NCBI RefSeq assembly: GCF_000224145.3
Contig: NC_020167.2
Coordinates: 425,644-489,643, forward strand
From: Ciona intestinalis
Lineage: Eukaryota; Chordata; Ascidiacea; Phlebobranchia; Cionidae
Direction of reading: 5' to 3'
DNA length: 64,000 bases
The notes beneath the pieces were generated by a model, which saw nothing but the letters and a program-made list of their open reading frames with translations, was not told where the DNA came from and ran no database searches. How positions within the stretch are numbered: the stretch's first letter is position 1; the number at the start of each line of letters is the position of its first letter. Positions 22,105-33,180 of the stretch are shown here, one piece after another. A program made the position numbers and the translations under genes.

Positions 22105-22310
22105 GGGTTAACTTTCAAAATAACTAAACTGACCTAATAAACTGGAATAGTTGGTGTAGATTTTAAAATAAACAGCTAAACCTTCTAAAATCAGTGAGCG
22201 CCTATCTTTTACAATGGAGACCAAGCGAAATGGGAACGGTGTTGGTGGTCACGTGAATAGAAAAAAATGTATATATCACGGTTTCGGGCAGTTGCGCGTT
22301 CTACTTTTTG

Positions 22311-23083
22311 AGCACGATAGTGGTCATATGAAATCAAATGATAAAATATATACACAAATAGCGTGTTTGAGCCGAAGCGTAGACGAGTGCTTTTTTCCTA
22401 TCGTTATCTTTCGCATAAAATCTGCATTTTTCTTTTTAGTTTACCGCTCGCACTAATCATTATGCAGCCGCCACAATATGAATAGTATTAACTTCCAACA
22501 TTATCTATAATAATTACTGCATAATTACTGTTTATCCAAATTTACAAAAACAAACGTTTACAAGTCAACACAAGCTGTAAGGGTTGTAGAATGCGTATTT
22601 ATACATATTCTTTACCAAACCTTCAATCTTTATACGTCTTTTCATGAGGGTTAATTAATACTATGTTGGTTAGTTTATACCGTGCTCATGCATAAGATCA
22701 TTGATCTCTTGTTTTTATATCTGTGTTCGCAATGACTTGCCAATTGTTTGTTGGGGGATTACCCGAACGTAAAACTTCACTTTTGCAAAAACGGTTCCGC
22801 TTTCCTTGTAGCATTTAGCTTGTAGGTTATTTGACAATGTTATGTTGTTTTGGTAATATTATCAATAAAATGAGAAGAAAGTTTATTTGTGTTCTTTTAT
22901 TAAATAATAAATTAATGGATTAAAATTATAAAATACAAACTTTTGCACTGGAAATCAGACTTGTATCTGTGTCCAGTGTAAAGTTGCGGTATTAGTTTGG
23001 CTCTAAGTAACATTTTTCTCAGTAAACATATTTTTGTTACACTTTTTCCACAGAAGGTATAGAAGATATTAACATTTTAAACT
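22311..23083. other. Upstream region of the heme oxygenase gene
   Basis: AT-rich sequence without a supported ORF. An AATAAA at 22864-22869 may end an unseen transcript. A splice-acceptor-like TTTTTCCACAG at about 23044-23054 just before the ATG could be a 5' UTR intron end or a spliced-leader acceptor, as Ciona uses trans-splicing. Confidence 0.4.
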
Positions 23084-23821
23084 ATGTCTCAGCAAAGCTT
23101 TTGCGATGAATTAAGAGAAAAGTCTAGCAAGGCTCATGCAAAATCGGATAAATTAATGAATGTAAAGCTTGCTGTGGCTCTCACAGACACCTCACTTTAT
23201 AGTCAAGTCCTTGGCGATTTTTACGCCGTCTTTAATGCAATTGAAAATGGAATTATAGAAAATGAAGAAAATGAATACATAAAGCAGCTATGGCATCCAG
23301 CATTTGGAAGAGTGAGCTTCTTTGAAAGGGATCTGGAATTTTATCTTGGTTCACAATGGAAAAGACTTCTTACACCCAGTGATGCTGCTATGGAATATGT
23401 TTCTCATATTGAAGATATTACAGAAAATGAACCAATACTACTTGTTGCTTATGTACATACAATGTACTTGGCAATATTTAGTGGTGGTTTCATTTTGAAA
23501 AAAATAATTAAAACTACTTTGAATTTAAACGAGTCTGAAGGTGTCAATATATTTGACACAGCAGAAGGAGAGTCTCGGTTGAAGTTAAAACAACTTATCA
23601 AGACGAGAATCAATGCCATGGATTTTGATAGAAGTACAAAGGATTTGATTATTCAAGAAAAACTTGATATTTTTGCTAAAAATAATCAAATTGTTTCCAA
23701 TCTCAAACCTAAAATAAGCTCATTTAAACGTTTGTTGTTGTTAGTTTGTTTGGTTCTTGTTGTTCTTTGTGTTTTGGGGTATGCATTGTTAAAAATGTTT
23801 CGGTTTGTTTGGGATAGGTAA
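23084..23821 (+). CDS. Heme oxygenase homologue, tail-anchored, lacking the Gly139-Asp140 pair
   Basis: Intronless 245-aa protein with the heme oxygenase fold signatures: proximal heme ligand region SSKAHAKSDKLM (His18, equivalent to human HO-1 His25), FFERDLEFYLGSQW, EPILLVAYVHTMYL, SGGFILKKI, KQLIKTRIN and a C-terminal tail anchor (about residues 218-240, LLLLVCLVLVVLCVLGYALL). Heme oxygenases open heme to biliverdin, CO and iron at the ER. In HO-1 the distal helix reads YLGDLSGG; here it is YLAIFSGG (residues 128-135), so Gly139 becomes Ala130 and the oxygen-activating Asp140 becomes Ile131. The Arg183 position is Lys. Overall spacing is otherwise intact with no breaks, so the gene looks selected but perhaps not for classical HO catalysis. 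AATAAA at 23832-23837 gives a very short 3' UTR. Confidence 0.88.
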   Translation: MSQQSFCDELREKSSKAHAKSDKLMNVKLAVALTDTSLYSQVLGDFYAVFNAIENGIIENEENEYIKQLWHPAFGRVSFFERDLEFYLGSQWKRLLTPSDAAMEYVSHIEDITENEPILLVAYVHTMYLAIFSGGFILKKIIKTTLNLNESEGVNIFDTAEGESRLKLKQLIKTRINAMDFDRSTKDLIIQEKLDIFAKNNQIVSNLKPKISSFKRLLLLVCLVLVVLCVLGYALLKMFRFVWDR

Positions 23822-23831
23822 AAGGTTACTA

Positions 23832-23837
23832 ATAAAA
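23832..23837 (+). promoter_or_regulatory. polyadenylation hexamer of the heme oxygenase gene
   Basis: AATAAA 11 bp after the stop codon. Confidence 0.55.
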
Positions 23838-24640
23838 AGTAGAAAATATTTTAGAAATATTATAAATAGATGCATAATTAAATACAGATCTTCGGGTCAG
23901 TTCCAATACAAACGTTACAGCTCATGTATATGATATGATTGTCTTCATTTTTAAACGTTTCAGTTCAAAAACCAAAACCATCTTCAGTTGTCTAGGAAAA
24001 TGAACAAATAAGGACAAAAGTATCACATATATTAGGGTATAAGCTGTAATAGGCATATTTTTAATAGTTTATTTTAATCCCTGTTTATCTCAGCTGAACA
24101 ATTGGCAGGAAATTGGTTATAACCTGGGTTGACAACTAATTATTTAAAAGTATTCTGTGTCGTACGTTAAATAATGGCAACTATTATTTCCTCAATGTAT
24201 ACATCCCATAAACCAATAGCTTCCACACTTGGTTATATGGTGTGTAAGTGGCTGGTGTGTTAGTGAAAATGTGATTTTAAGTTTTTCTTAATTGGTGCAT
24301 ACAACATTGCCTTCTTTGGTAATTTGATTGATTGACTTTATATTTAAAGACTTACTTATATTTTTTAAAGATAAACGTAATTAATGTTTTCTTGAGTTTG
24401 AGATGCAAAAATTATCATAGGTTTGGGAAAACAAGATTGATGAAATGTATATACTGCTAGTTCTTTACATCAGTTAACAATATGACATAATGAAGATGGT
24501 ATTAAGCTTTGCGACAAATATAATTGTGCATGTCAAAATCTGCTTAAAAAGAGTTTTTATGTTTTTATTTAGGAACTATTTGTGTATGAGCAAAAACTAG
24601 TCATAAATACTGTTTAATCTAGTAAACTGTTTCAAATAAA
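23838..24640. other. Intergenic, heme oxygenase to NAPRT
   Basis: AT-rich, no ORF, repeat or RNA gene recognised; presumably contains the NAPRT promoter. Confidence 0.5.
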
Positions 24641-27600
24641 ATGAACAAACAAAACTCGGAAGATGTCATGCCAACCAACAGTGTGGTACAAGCATTACTT
24701 ACAGGTTGGTTTGGTTTTTTAATTTGTAATAATTTGATCACTTAACCTGACTTTTTCAATGATTTTTCTTTTATGTAAATAGGTTTGCCGTACCCTTTTT
24801 GATAAAACCTTGTACTAAGTAAGTAAGCTTATATTATGTGTGGGTGGTAACAATTATCTTTGACCTTAAAACTTTGTAAACATGGTAGATTTTTTTTGAA
24901 AATTAAACCTAACCACCTTTGTGATTATAAAATAGACAAATATTAGTGGGTTTAGCAGCAACATTTTTATCTGAAACTTTTTATCACATAGTTTTTACCC
25001 ACAATGTTTATTTAACAACTGTCTTTTTTGACAGGGTTTATCTCTTTGTTGTTTTTGATTAATTTGATCTTCTCCCGTATTTGAAGAGATAAATAAAAGT
25101 TGTTTCTGTAACCTCACCAAACACCACTCTTGTTTTAAAGTAGTATTACTCTTGCATTATTAGATTTATATCAAGTTACAATGGCTTATGCATATTGGAA
25201 GAGTGGAAAAATGGAGGATAAGGCCGTGTTCGATCTTTTCTTTAGAAAAAATCCTTTTAAGGGAGAGTTTGCAATATTTGCTGGCTTGAGTGAATGTCTC
25301 AAGTTTTTGAGCAATTTTAGATTTTCTGATTCAGGTTTGTTTAATTCAAATATAATATATATATATTTCAATAGGCGTCATATCATTAAGAATTTTGGTG
25401 AAAGCAGATGTGACCAGGTTTATATTTGTTATGTTTTAGGTTATGACAGATAAACAAACAATTATGTCAGATAAACAAACAATATTGCTACTAAACAGAC
25501 AATTTTATCCCATTTTAAACAATGTAGATGGCAAAAACCACCTAATTCTGTCCCAGAAGTAGTGCTGTTTTATGTCCGTTACTAAATAGTTGAGATCCAC
25601 ATGTGCATCATGATAACAATTATTTAACCTGTCAATTAATTAGGACATACTAGCAATTCACACGGCAATTATTTGTGTCATAATAGCAGTTCTAACCTTG
25701 AATATTTAGTCTGCAGAACTTTGAAAACAAGTTTAAACGTTTGCAATCAAGTAAAGGACTGTCACACTCGCGTCTAAGATTAATACTTCGTACCAGCATT
25801 AACACAACAAGCATGTAAATGTATTTTACTTATATTCAGCAAAATAAATAAAACTAGGGACTCTAGTTTAGGGAGGCCAGACCCATTTTGCCACCCTAGC
25901 TTGGTGTGCCACCACTCCAGTACCCTTGGCTATGGTGCACTTGTATATTTCTATATTTTGGAGTTTTACTTATTCAAAAAAGATTCATTATTATTATTCG
26001 AGTATGTTAGTGTAAAGAATCTTCTTGTACAGACATCAATTATCTGAAACAAATTCTTCCTCATGTGGATCCACAATTCTGGGAATATCTGTCAGGCCTG
26101 GATGCTTCTCAGGTATATATTAGCAATATTATCCCAACATTGATTGAGTTGCTGTTAGCCTTTGATATTTGATTCTATATTTATGTTATGTGTAGTTGTA
26201 TTTTCATCTGTAAGATTAATAAGTGATGACAGTTGCCACTCTAAATGTGGTGACAATGTGTTGCATTCATAAACAAAGGACAAACTAGTGTGCCACATCT
26301 TGCGTTTTGCAGAAAAATCAGTTGACAATCTTAAAAAACAGAATGAATCTTGCGTAAGGAGGAGTTCTCGCAGTAAGGTCAATGACAGACAAAAATTTGT
26401 GTTACGAGTCAATCATTTTAAAAATGGCTACCAACCATAAATATTGGGATTGTACATAAACACAATGTGTTTGCGCACTTGGAAGAGTTTGGTTTTTAGC
26501 TTTGATTGCCCAATAAGTTTACTTATTATTTTTAATTATTTTTTAATTCGATTTAAATGGGAACATCTAATCATATAATGTTTGGTAAAATCTAAAGTGT
26601 TAAATTGCAGATAAACCCATACCGGTAGTTTGTAAACATAGGGAACTTTATTGATTACGTGACAAATGCAACCTACTTTATCTGTGCTTGTTTTTAGATA
26701 CAGCAAAATAAAATCTATTTTTAAACTAGGTTGCCGAAACATATGACCTTCCAAATGTTGAGTGTCATGCCACCCCAGACAACCTAACGTGACGCCCATG
26801 TTTGTTTCCCAGGTAACAATGTCAGCGATTCCTGAAGGTTATGTTGTTTTTCCAAAAGTTCCACTGATTCGTTTGGAAGGTCCACTTCCTGTTATTCAGT
26901 TGTTGGAAACTACTCTGCTCAACCTTGTCAACTATGCAAGGTAATTTTGCTCCAATTATTAAATGTTGATGTATTTCCTATTGTTGAGAAGCTTACTTTT
27001 AAGTAAACCATGACTGCGGCTATTTAGTTTTACGACTGTCATAGGTGCGCCAGTAGCGCTATGATGTCATTATAAAGTAAGGCTTGAGAGAATACGTTTC
27101 TATTTAGTCAAAAAGAAACCCTAATTAAAATCATACTTAACATAGTTTGGGATTAAACACAGCTTCATGAAGAGTTGACAAGACGAACTGTTTTGTGAAA
27201 CTCAGTTGCAAGATGTCAAATTCGTAAACAATTGTTATTCCAAAAATATTTCATGCTGTACATACTCAATCTAGAAAGGCTTAATACCTGTTGCTAATGA
27301 TATGTTTGTCAATGTCACTTATCGATATCGCAGATGATTTTAAATACTGCTACATTACTCTATTACAAATAGTTGTATACTAACAAAATCTATATTTTCA
27401 TTTAGTAACTTGTATGAGTTGTTCCAATAAAAAAAATAATAAAATTTGCCAAAGGAGCTTTTTTACACCTGGCAACAACACAATATATATAAAATAAAAT
27501 GCGTAGCTTTGGTATGTTAACCGAAAGGTTAAACAATCCTTGAATTTTCTAATTTGTTTTCAATAGCTTGGTAGCAACAAATGCAGCACGCTTCCGTATA

Positions 27601-30600
27601 ACTGCTGGGGAAAGTGTCCAGTTGCTTGAGTTTGGTTTGCGTCGTGCACAGGGACCTGATGGGGGACTCTCTGCATCAAAATATTGCTATATCGGAGGTG
27701 CATATCAATTCCATACGCATTAAGCAATTGTTGTAATATCTGTGGCGTTCTTCACCACGGAAGCAGAATACTTGCCACTGTCTTAACCGAACGCCTATTC
27801 ATGTTATTTACAAAAATTTATTACTCTTGAGTATGGTATTGTGCCTTGACTGCCTTCCAAAGCAGGCATGCAGCAAATTTGATTTCGCACAGCAATTATG
27901 TTGCCATGGTGATGCAAGCTTCATTTTATGGACTGACATTTTCCCCAAGTCACGTGGCACCTTGTGGACAAAGACAGTTGTAAAAAATGCACAGGTGTTC
28001 TGTTTCATACACCTTGTGCGGAGAATTTGCCACACATGTAGCTAATATTTACCCTAGTTCTGTGGAAAAGTGGTTAGCGCGCCTGCTTTTACCTCAGTAA
28101 AAATGTCTTATCACTTGACCAAAATTGCTCCAACCTGTTCATTCATTATGTGTGGCAGGTTTTGACGGAACAAGTAATGTTCTAGCTGGCAAGTTGTTTG
28201 GAATTCCTGTTCGCGGAACACATGCCCATGCTTTTGTTAACAGCTTCAGTTCTTTGGATGAAATCAAAGGAAATGTAAGATTTATTAAAATTGTTATATT
28301 TTATATTTAAAAAAAAACTAAATATATTGTTCGAATCACAAAAATTCTAGAGTCATTTATTCAGGTAAAGATTTACATTAAATGTTGGTTTACCAACAAC
28401 AATTTTTGTATAACGCAGTGTGGTGGGGTAATAACAGTCATATTAGTCGTGTCAACTATGCAAAAACGCCGTTACCAAGTAACATACTTGGTTAATCGTA
28501 AGTTGGCATGAGCTGTATGAAACAAAACACCTTTGTTATAAGACTGTCGTTTTCCCGCCACGTAAGAAAAAATCAATTGACATCCATAAACATGAGTGTT
28601 CTGTATTAACCAATGCAGAAATTGGTGCTGAATCCTTTAGCAAAGTCAAAGAAAGATCCGCAATTAGGTTTTGTTGAACTGACCAAGTCATATCTGAACA
28701 AAATATCTCCAATCTTAAATGTTTTGGAGAATGAGACAAATGAAGGCGAACTAACCGCCTTCCTTTCCTATGCGTTCGCCTTCCCCACTTCATGCTTGTG
28801 TTTGCTTGATACTTACTCAGTAATAAAGTAAGTTTATCCTAAAAACTAATTTTATTACCATATAGTTGTTAATTTTATTTATTAAGGTAGGGGTTGAATT
28901 TTGTTCCAAAAATACCATGGTTTAGGAATTGTTTTAACAAATAAAATCAAATACTAACATACTGGTTATATTATTCTAAAGTTGTTAGATTTAGATTAAA
29001 AAATACAAAAAAAACAAAAATATAAACAAATAAACATACCAAATATCTATGACGTAATTGTATTTATTTAAAACATTTTGGTTTGCCTACCAAAAATTTA
29101 ATAACATATTTATCTGAGTTTAAATACAACAATGTAGCTACATCACATTTCTTTATTAAAAAACGCTTCTGACTGTACATTTTGAGATTCAATCATGTTT
29201 TGTAGTTTTTTTATGTTTTGCATTTTTTTTTGTAAAATATTTATTCAGTTAACTTCAGTGAGGGTGAATGTTAAAATGCACATTTAACACCAAACCATTT
29301 ATTACTATAGGAGTGGTTTACCAAACTTCTTAGCGGTTGCGCTTGCACTTAATGATTACGGTTATCGTGTGATCGGTGTTCGACTCGATAGTGGTGACCT
29401 TGCTTACTTATCAAGGAAATGCAGAGAAGGATTCAATTTAATTGCTGATAAGTAAGTTGTTGGCCTTGGTTTAACAAATGTTAAACAGGATATTCACGAA
29501 ATATATATACAACTCAGTATGAACTATCTTTACATCAATTATAAAATAGAACTTTAGTTTCCTTTTGATATTTGATGATTAACTTAATGTATGTTTGTTA
29601 CAAAGCATAATAATATAAAATTGAGAATCACAAGTCGCGCTAACCACAACGCTGAACTTCTTTATTTAACGTATTCTACTGTTGTTCAAATGCAAATTGC
29701 ACATTCTATTTACAGGTTTGGCTTGCCTTGGATAAAGCAACTTATTATTGTTGCAAGTAATGATATAAATGAGGATACTTTGAGGTCTCTGAAGGAACAG
29801 GTAATCAACACTAAAGCACTCAATTTTAATCAACTTACTCACTTTCGTCAATATAAAAAGAATAATCCTATAAAGAGCTTTCCTTTCTGTCTGACTTGTC
29901 TTAAATTTAATTGAAACCCCATTTTTTTATTTGTTTTGTAATATTATAATACACGTTTACTAAATTAGATTAGGTTTTCATTACTGATTACACAGATTTT
30001 CACACACATGTAGAGTAAATTTTCTAGATAGTAGTTGAATATTCACGCTTACACACATAACTCTTAGTTTCTACCAGCAATAATAATGTATTAAAAAATA
30101 TATATTTTCAAGCAATGCTTAAATATTTTGCTTTCGGCAGTTTAACCATGATGTCTCATGCTGTATTTTATGTGTTCATGTTTTTTTATGTTGAATGTGT
30201 TTTTCTTTTTTCAACTTCCAATAGAAAAGCTGCTAAAATACAATTTTGTCAATTTTGTATTGTTAAAATCATTTCATATCCATGTTTTCATTTTTCACTC
30301 TTGGATTTATTTTCACAGGCTTGTTTCGGCAGTTTAGAGGTTAATATGCTGGTAGATCTAATGTGCATGTTCCGAATTATATTTTAATCATATATTCGTG
30401 CATGCGTGTGATTGAACGCAATATCTTATTCTGCTGCTATTTCATAATGACCTTGTTTGGATTTGCTTTATTTAAACCACCTCCACTATTTCTTTATTGC
30501 TTAAACCCCGAAAACAAAGCTCTACATTTTGCATGTTGTCAAAACATATTCTTAGTTACAACTTACAAGTGTAGGAGGTAGATAAGTAGATTATTAGTAT

Positions 30601-32439
30601 TTTTCACTTTTATGTAATTAAAACAATTCTTATAATAACAATTCTAATTTTTCTAATTATAACTTTTCACTTTCCATCTCATTTTTAGTTGCAATATTTC
30701 AAATGATAACAAATAATATCATTGAGATGTAGGATAGATATAATTTAAATTTTTTTGGTATTTTTAATCTTTTTTTTATTCCATATATAAAACATATTAT
30801 CACAAATATGTTTTTATGGATTTTAAGATTTTCCTAATTTAATATAATTGTATTTAATTCCAATAAAATATGAAGTCCTTTTATCTTTGTAATGCTCCAA
30901 TTGGTTGTTATTTTTATACTAGAATCATGAAATAAACAGCTTTGGAATTGGAACTCATCTTGTGACCTGCCAGAAACAACCTGCCCTTGGTTGTGTGTTC
31001 AAGGTATGTTGCATCAAACTTCATGTTCAATGTTTAAAAATAACTTTAAAATATTGTTCTTTTTCATTTTACGTAATAAAAAAATGCTTTACTTGATATG
31101 ATAAAACAAAAACAACTCAAACTTAACCTTAAATTGAAAATCATAATTTTAATGTTATTATAGCGTGTAAAACTAATGTGAACCTTTAACACTGATCTCC
31201 TGCTTTTCTAGGATGTTTGTAAAGTAATACTAACTTCACCAGAACATTGAATCATTTGTTTACATTTAACAGCTTGTTGAAGTAAATGGTGAACCTCGTA
31301 TGAAACTGAGTGAAGATGTTGAAAAGATAAATCTTCCTGGAAAGAAAAATGTTTTTCGTCTTTATTCCGAGGATGGACTTGCAATTCTTGATCTAATTCA
31401 ACTTTGCACAGAGAAACCACCTGCGGTATGGTACTTGTCCCCCTTTTAAAAGTTCAACACATCTTAACTTCTATGTTGATCTTAAAATATTAAATTTAAA
31501 TTTATTGTTTGAAACTTTCCGTATAGTAAACCATAGTTAACGACTTAACGTGCAGGTGGGTAAAAAAATACTGGTGCGTCATCCATTCAATGAATCAAAG
31601 AGAGCATATGTATGTCCACACAAAGTTGAACTCTTGTATACAGATTATTGGGGGGACAATTGTTTGATGCAAAGTTTCTCTACATTGCAAGAAACCAAGT
31701 AAGTTTTCGTTTTTAAAAAGGTACTTCCAAACTTATAGAACGAAATAGCTTTTGAAAATATCGTTACAACCACTTAAGTAAAAAAATTGATCTTGCGACA
31801 ATTCATGGGATTTCCCATACAAAAACTTTTGTTGGTATCTTTAGATAACATTTAATTATATATATATTTTTTAATCAAGTTGGTAATTGGCTTATTTTGC
31901 AGACAAATTGCATCAGATTCATTAAAAACTTTAAGGCAAGACATTAAGAGGGAGTTAAACCCAACACCGTACAAGGTTTGTTACCTGTAGTATTTAATGT
32001 TTAAGTAGGTGCAACTTACCTTAGGCTCAAAATCCGAATGCTGGTGGTCAGCGCGCATGCCTAAACTCCAAAGGGTATGAGTTCAAGGCTTTTCGCTGCA
32101 ACCATTGTTGGCGTATGTGTCCTTGGGCAAAACAATTAACAGCAATTGCCCACAAAGTAACATACTTGGTAACTTGTAAGCTGGCACGAGGTGTATGAAC
32201 ACCCGTGTTATAACGGCTCTGTTTCCGGTCACGCGAGGATAAAGTAAGTTACATTCATTCATTCATTCATTGCAAAAAGTCCATCTACTTCATTATATAA
32301 AATGTCATAGTTATAGAACGTTGATTTAAACAAGTGTATAAACGATACATATTTGTTGTAGGTGTCAGTGACCAATGAAATGTATCATTTCTTGCATGAC
32401 TTGTGGTTGAAGCATGCACCCATTGGTGAATTATCATAG
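24641..32439 (+). CDS. NAPRT: Nicotinate phosphoribosyltransferase
   Basis: Fourteen exons: 24641-24704, 25164-25334, 26033-26112, 26813-26940, 27567-27697, 28159-28274, 28619-28827, 29311-29451, 29716-29800, 30923-31003, 31273-31425, 31556-31698, 31903-31975, 32362-32439; 550 aa (human 538). All phases close. The cytosolic enzyme makes nicotinate mononucleotide from nicotinate and PRPP, the first step of the Preiss-Handler route to NAD. Family blocks are present in order: [21 protein letters not shown]-like [98 protein letters not shown], the substrate loop GVRLDSGDL (Asp326, Asp329), GIGTHLVTC and C-terminal GELS. SINE copies occupy introns 6 and 13. AATAAA at 32699-32704. Confidence 0.96.
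28415..28565 (+). mobile_element. tRNA-headed SINE, 3' part
   Basis: AAGTAACATACTTGGTTAAT, TTATAAGACTGTCGTTTTCC and CCGCCACG match the family 3' half. It lies in NAPRT intron 6, ending about 50 bp before exon 7. Confidence 0.7.
32038..32275 (+). mobile_element. tRNA-headed SINE with ATTC tail in NAPRT intron 13
   Basis: Head GGTCAGCGCGCATGCC and GAGTTCAAGGCTT, then TGTCCTTGGGCAAAACA, ACGAGGTGTATGAACACCCG and GAGGATAAAGTAAGTTAC with an ATTC tail. Same orientation as the gene. It lacks the middle block found in the full-length family. Confidence 0.8.
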
Positions 32440-33180
32440 ATTCACGAAAATCCACATTTAAAAACCTGGTTTTGTTTGTTTACAAAAAAAAATTCAGAAC
32501 ATTTTATGCATGCAAATTTTCTATTTAAAATATTTGTATGAATTAGTGAAGTAGATATTTGTATGATTATGATGTCTTCAATTGTAACTTGAAATCTATA
32601 TATCTTGGCTTGGCCGACCGTCCGTAATGTTGTTCATTGTTTTTATATACGCAAGAAAAATGTATTTTATGAAATTATACTCAAATTTATATAGTAATAA
32701 TAAATATATTGATATCGGTAACATTGGAAAATTCTAACTTGATTTAACCTGCTTATAGTAAAGAATAATTAAGCAGTTAAACTTAATGTTTGTAATATTT
32801 TTAATGTTCTTATATTTTACAACGTTCACTCGAAATAATTTCAAATGTCTCGATTTAAGTTCATAATGTGTGCAGACGTAACACGTAACGACATTAAATA
32901 AAATAACGGTAATAAAAACTACCGGGTGCGTAAATTTTACTGAGCTGTGTGAACACAGTTAACTGGCAGTTGTGTAAGATTTACGTCTAAACTGATATTT
33001 TTCAGACGAGACGCTTGTTTAGAAGGGCATTTGCATGGTCGTTAGAAATACGCAGAGGTGACCTGCAACGTAATGTTAAATAAAACTGTTTGAACGTGTC
33101 ATATGCTAGCTATTTTAAGTTCGGGCTTATATATAGCAACCTTGATCTGATTAAGTTATTGTTAAGTTATTAAAGCAAGC
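32440..33180. other. NAPRT 3' UTR and intergenic
   Basis: Includes AATAAA at 32699-32704. No other supported feature. Confidence 0.5.

Larger units (their letters stand above)
19880..22310 (+). mobile_element. Repeat 'H', split by a TA-targeting transposon
   Basis: The halves 19880-20094 and 22103-22310 match, in order and inverted, the continuous stretch 42868-43316 (for example CAATGGAGACCAAGCGAAATGG and GGTCACGTGAATA). That copy is thus the empty version. An open frame METKRNGNGVGGHVN at 22214 is kept in both copies but is short; its coding status is unproven. The nature of H is unknown. Confidence 0.7.

Noticed and set aside
22214-22456. 80-aa ORF METKRNGNGVGG as a gene
   Set aside because: Lies in repeat H; only the first ~15 codons are shared by both copies and no domain is recognised.
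29591-30581. ORFs within 29.6-30.6 kb
   Set aside because: Mostly NAPRT intron 9; only 29716-29800 is an exon.
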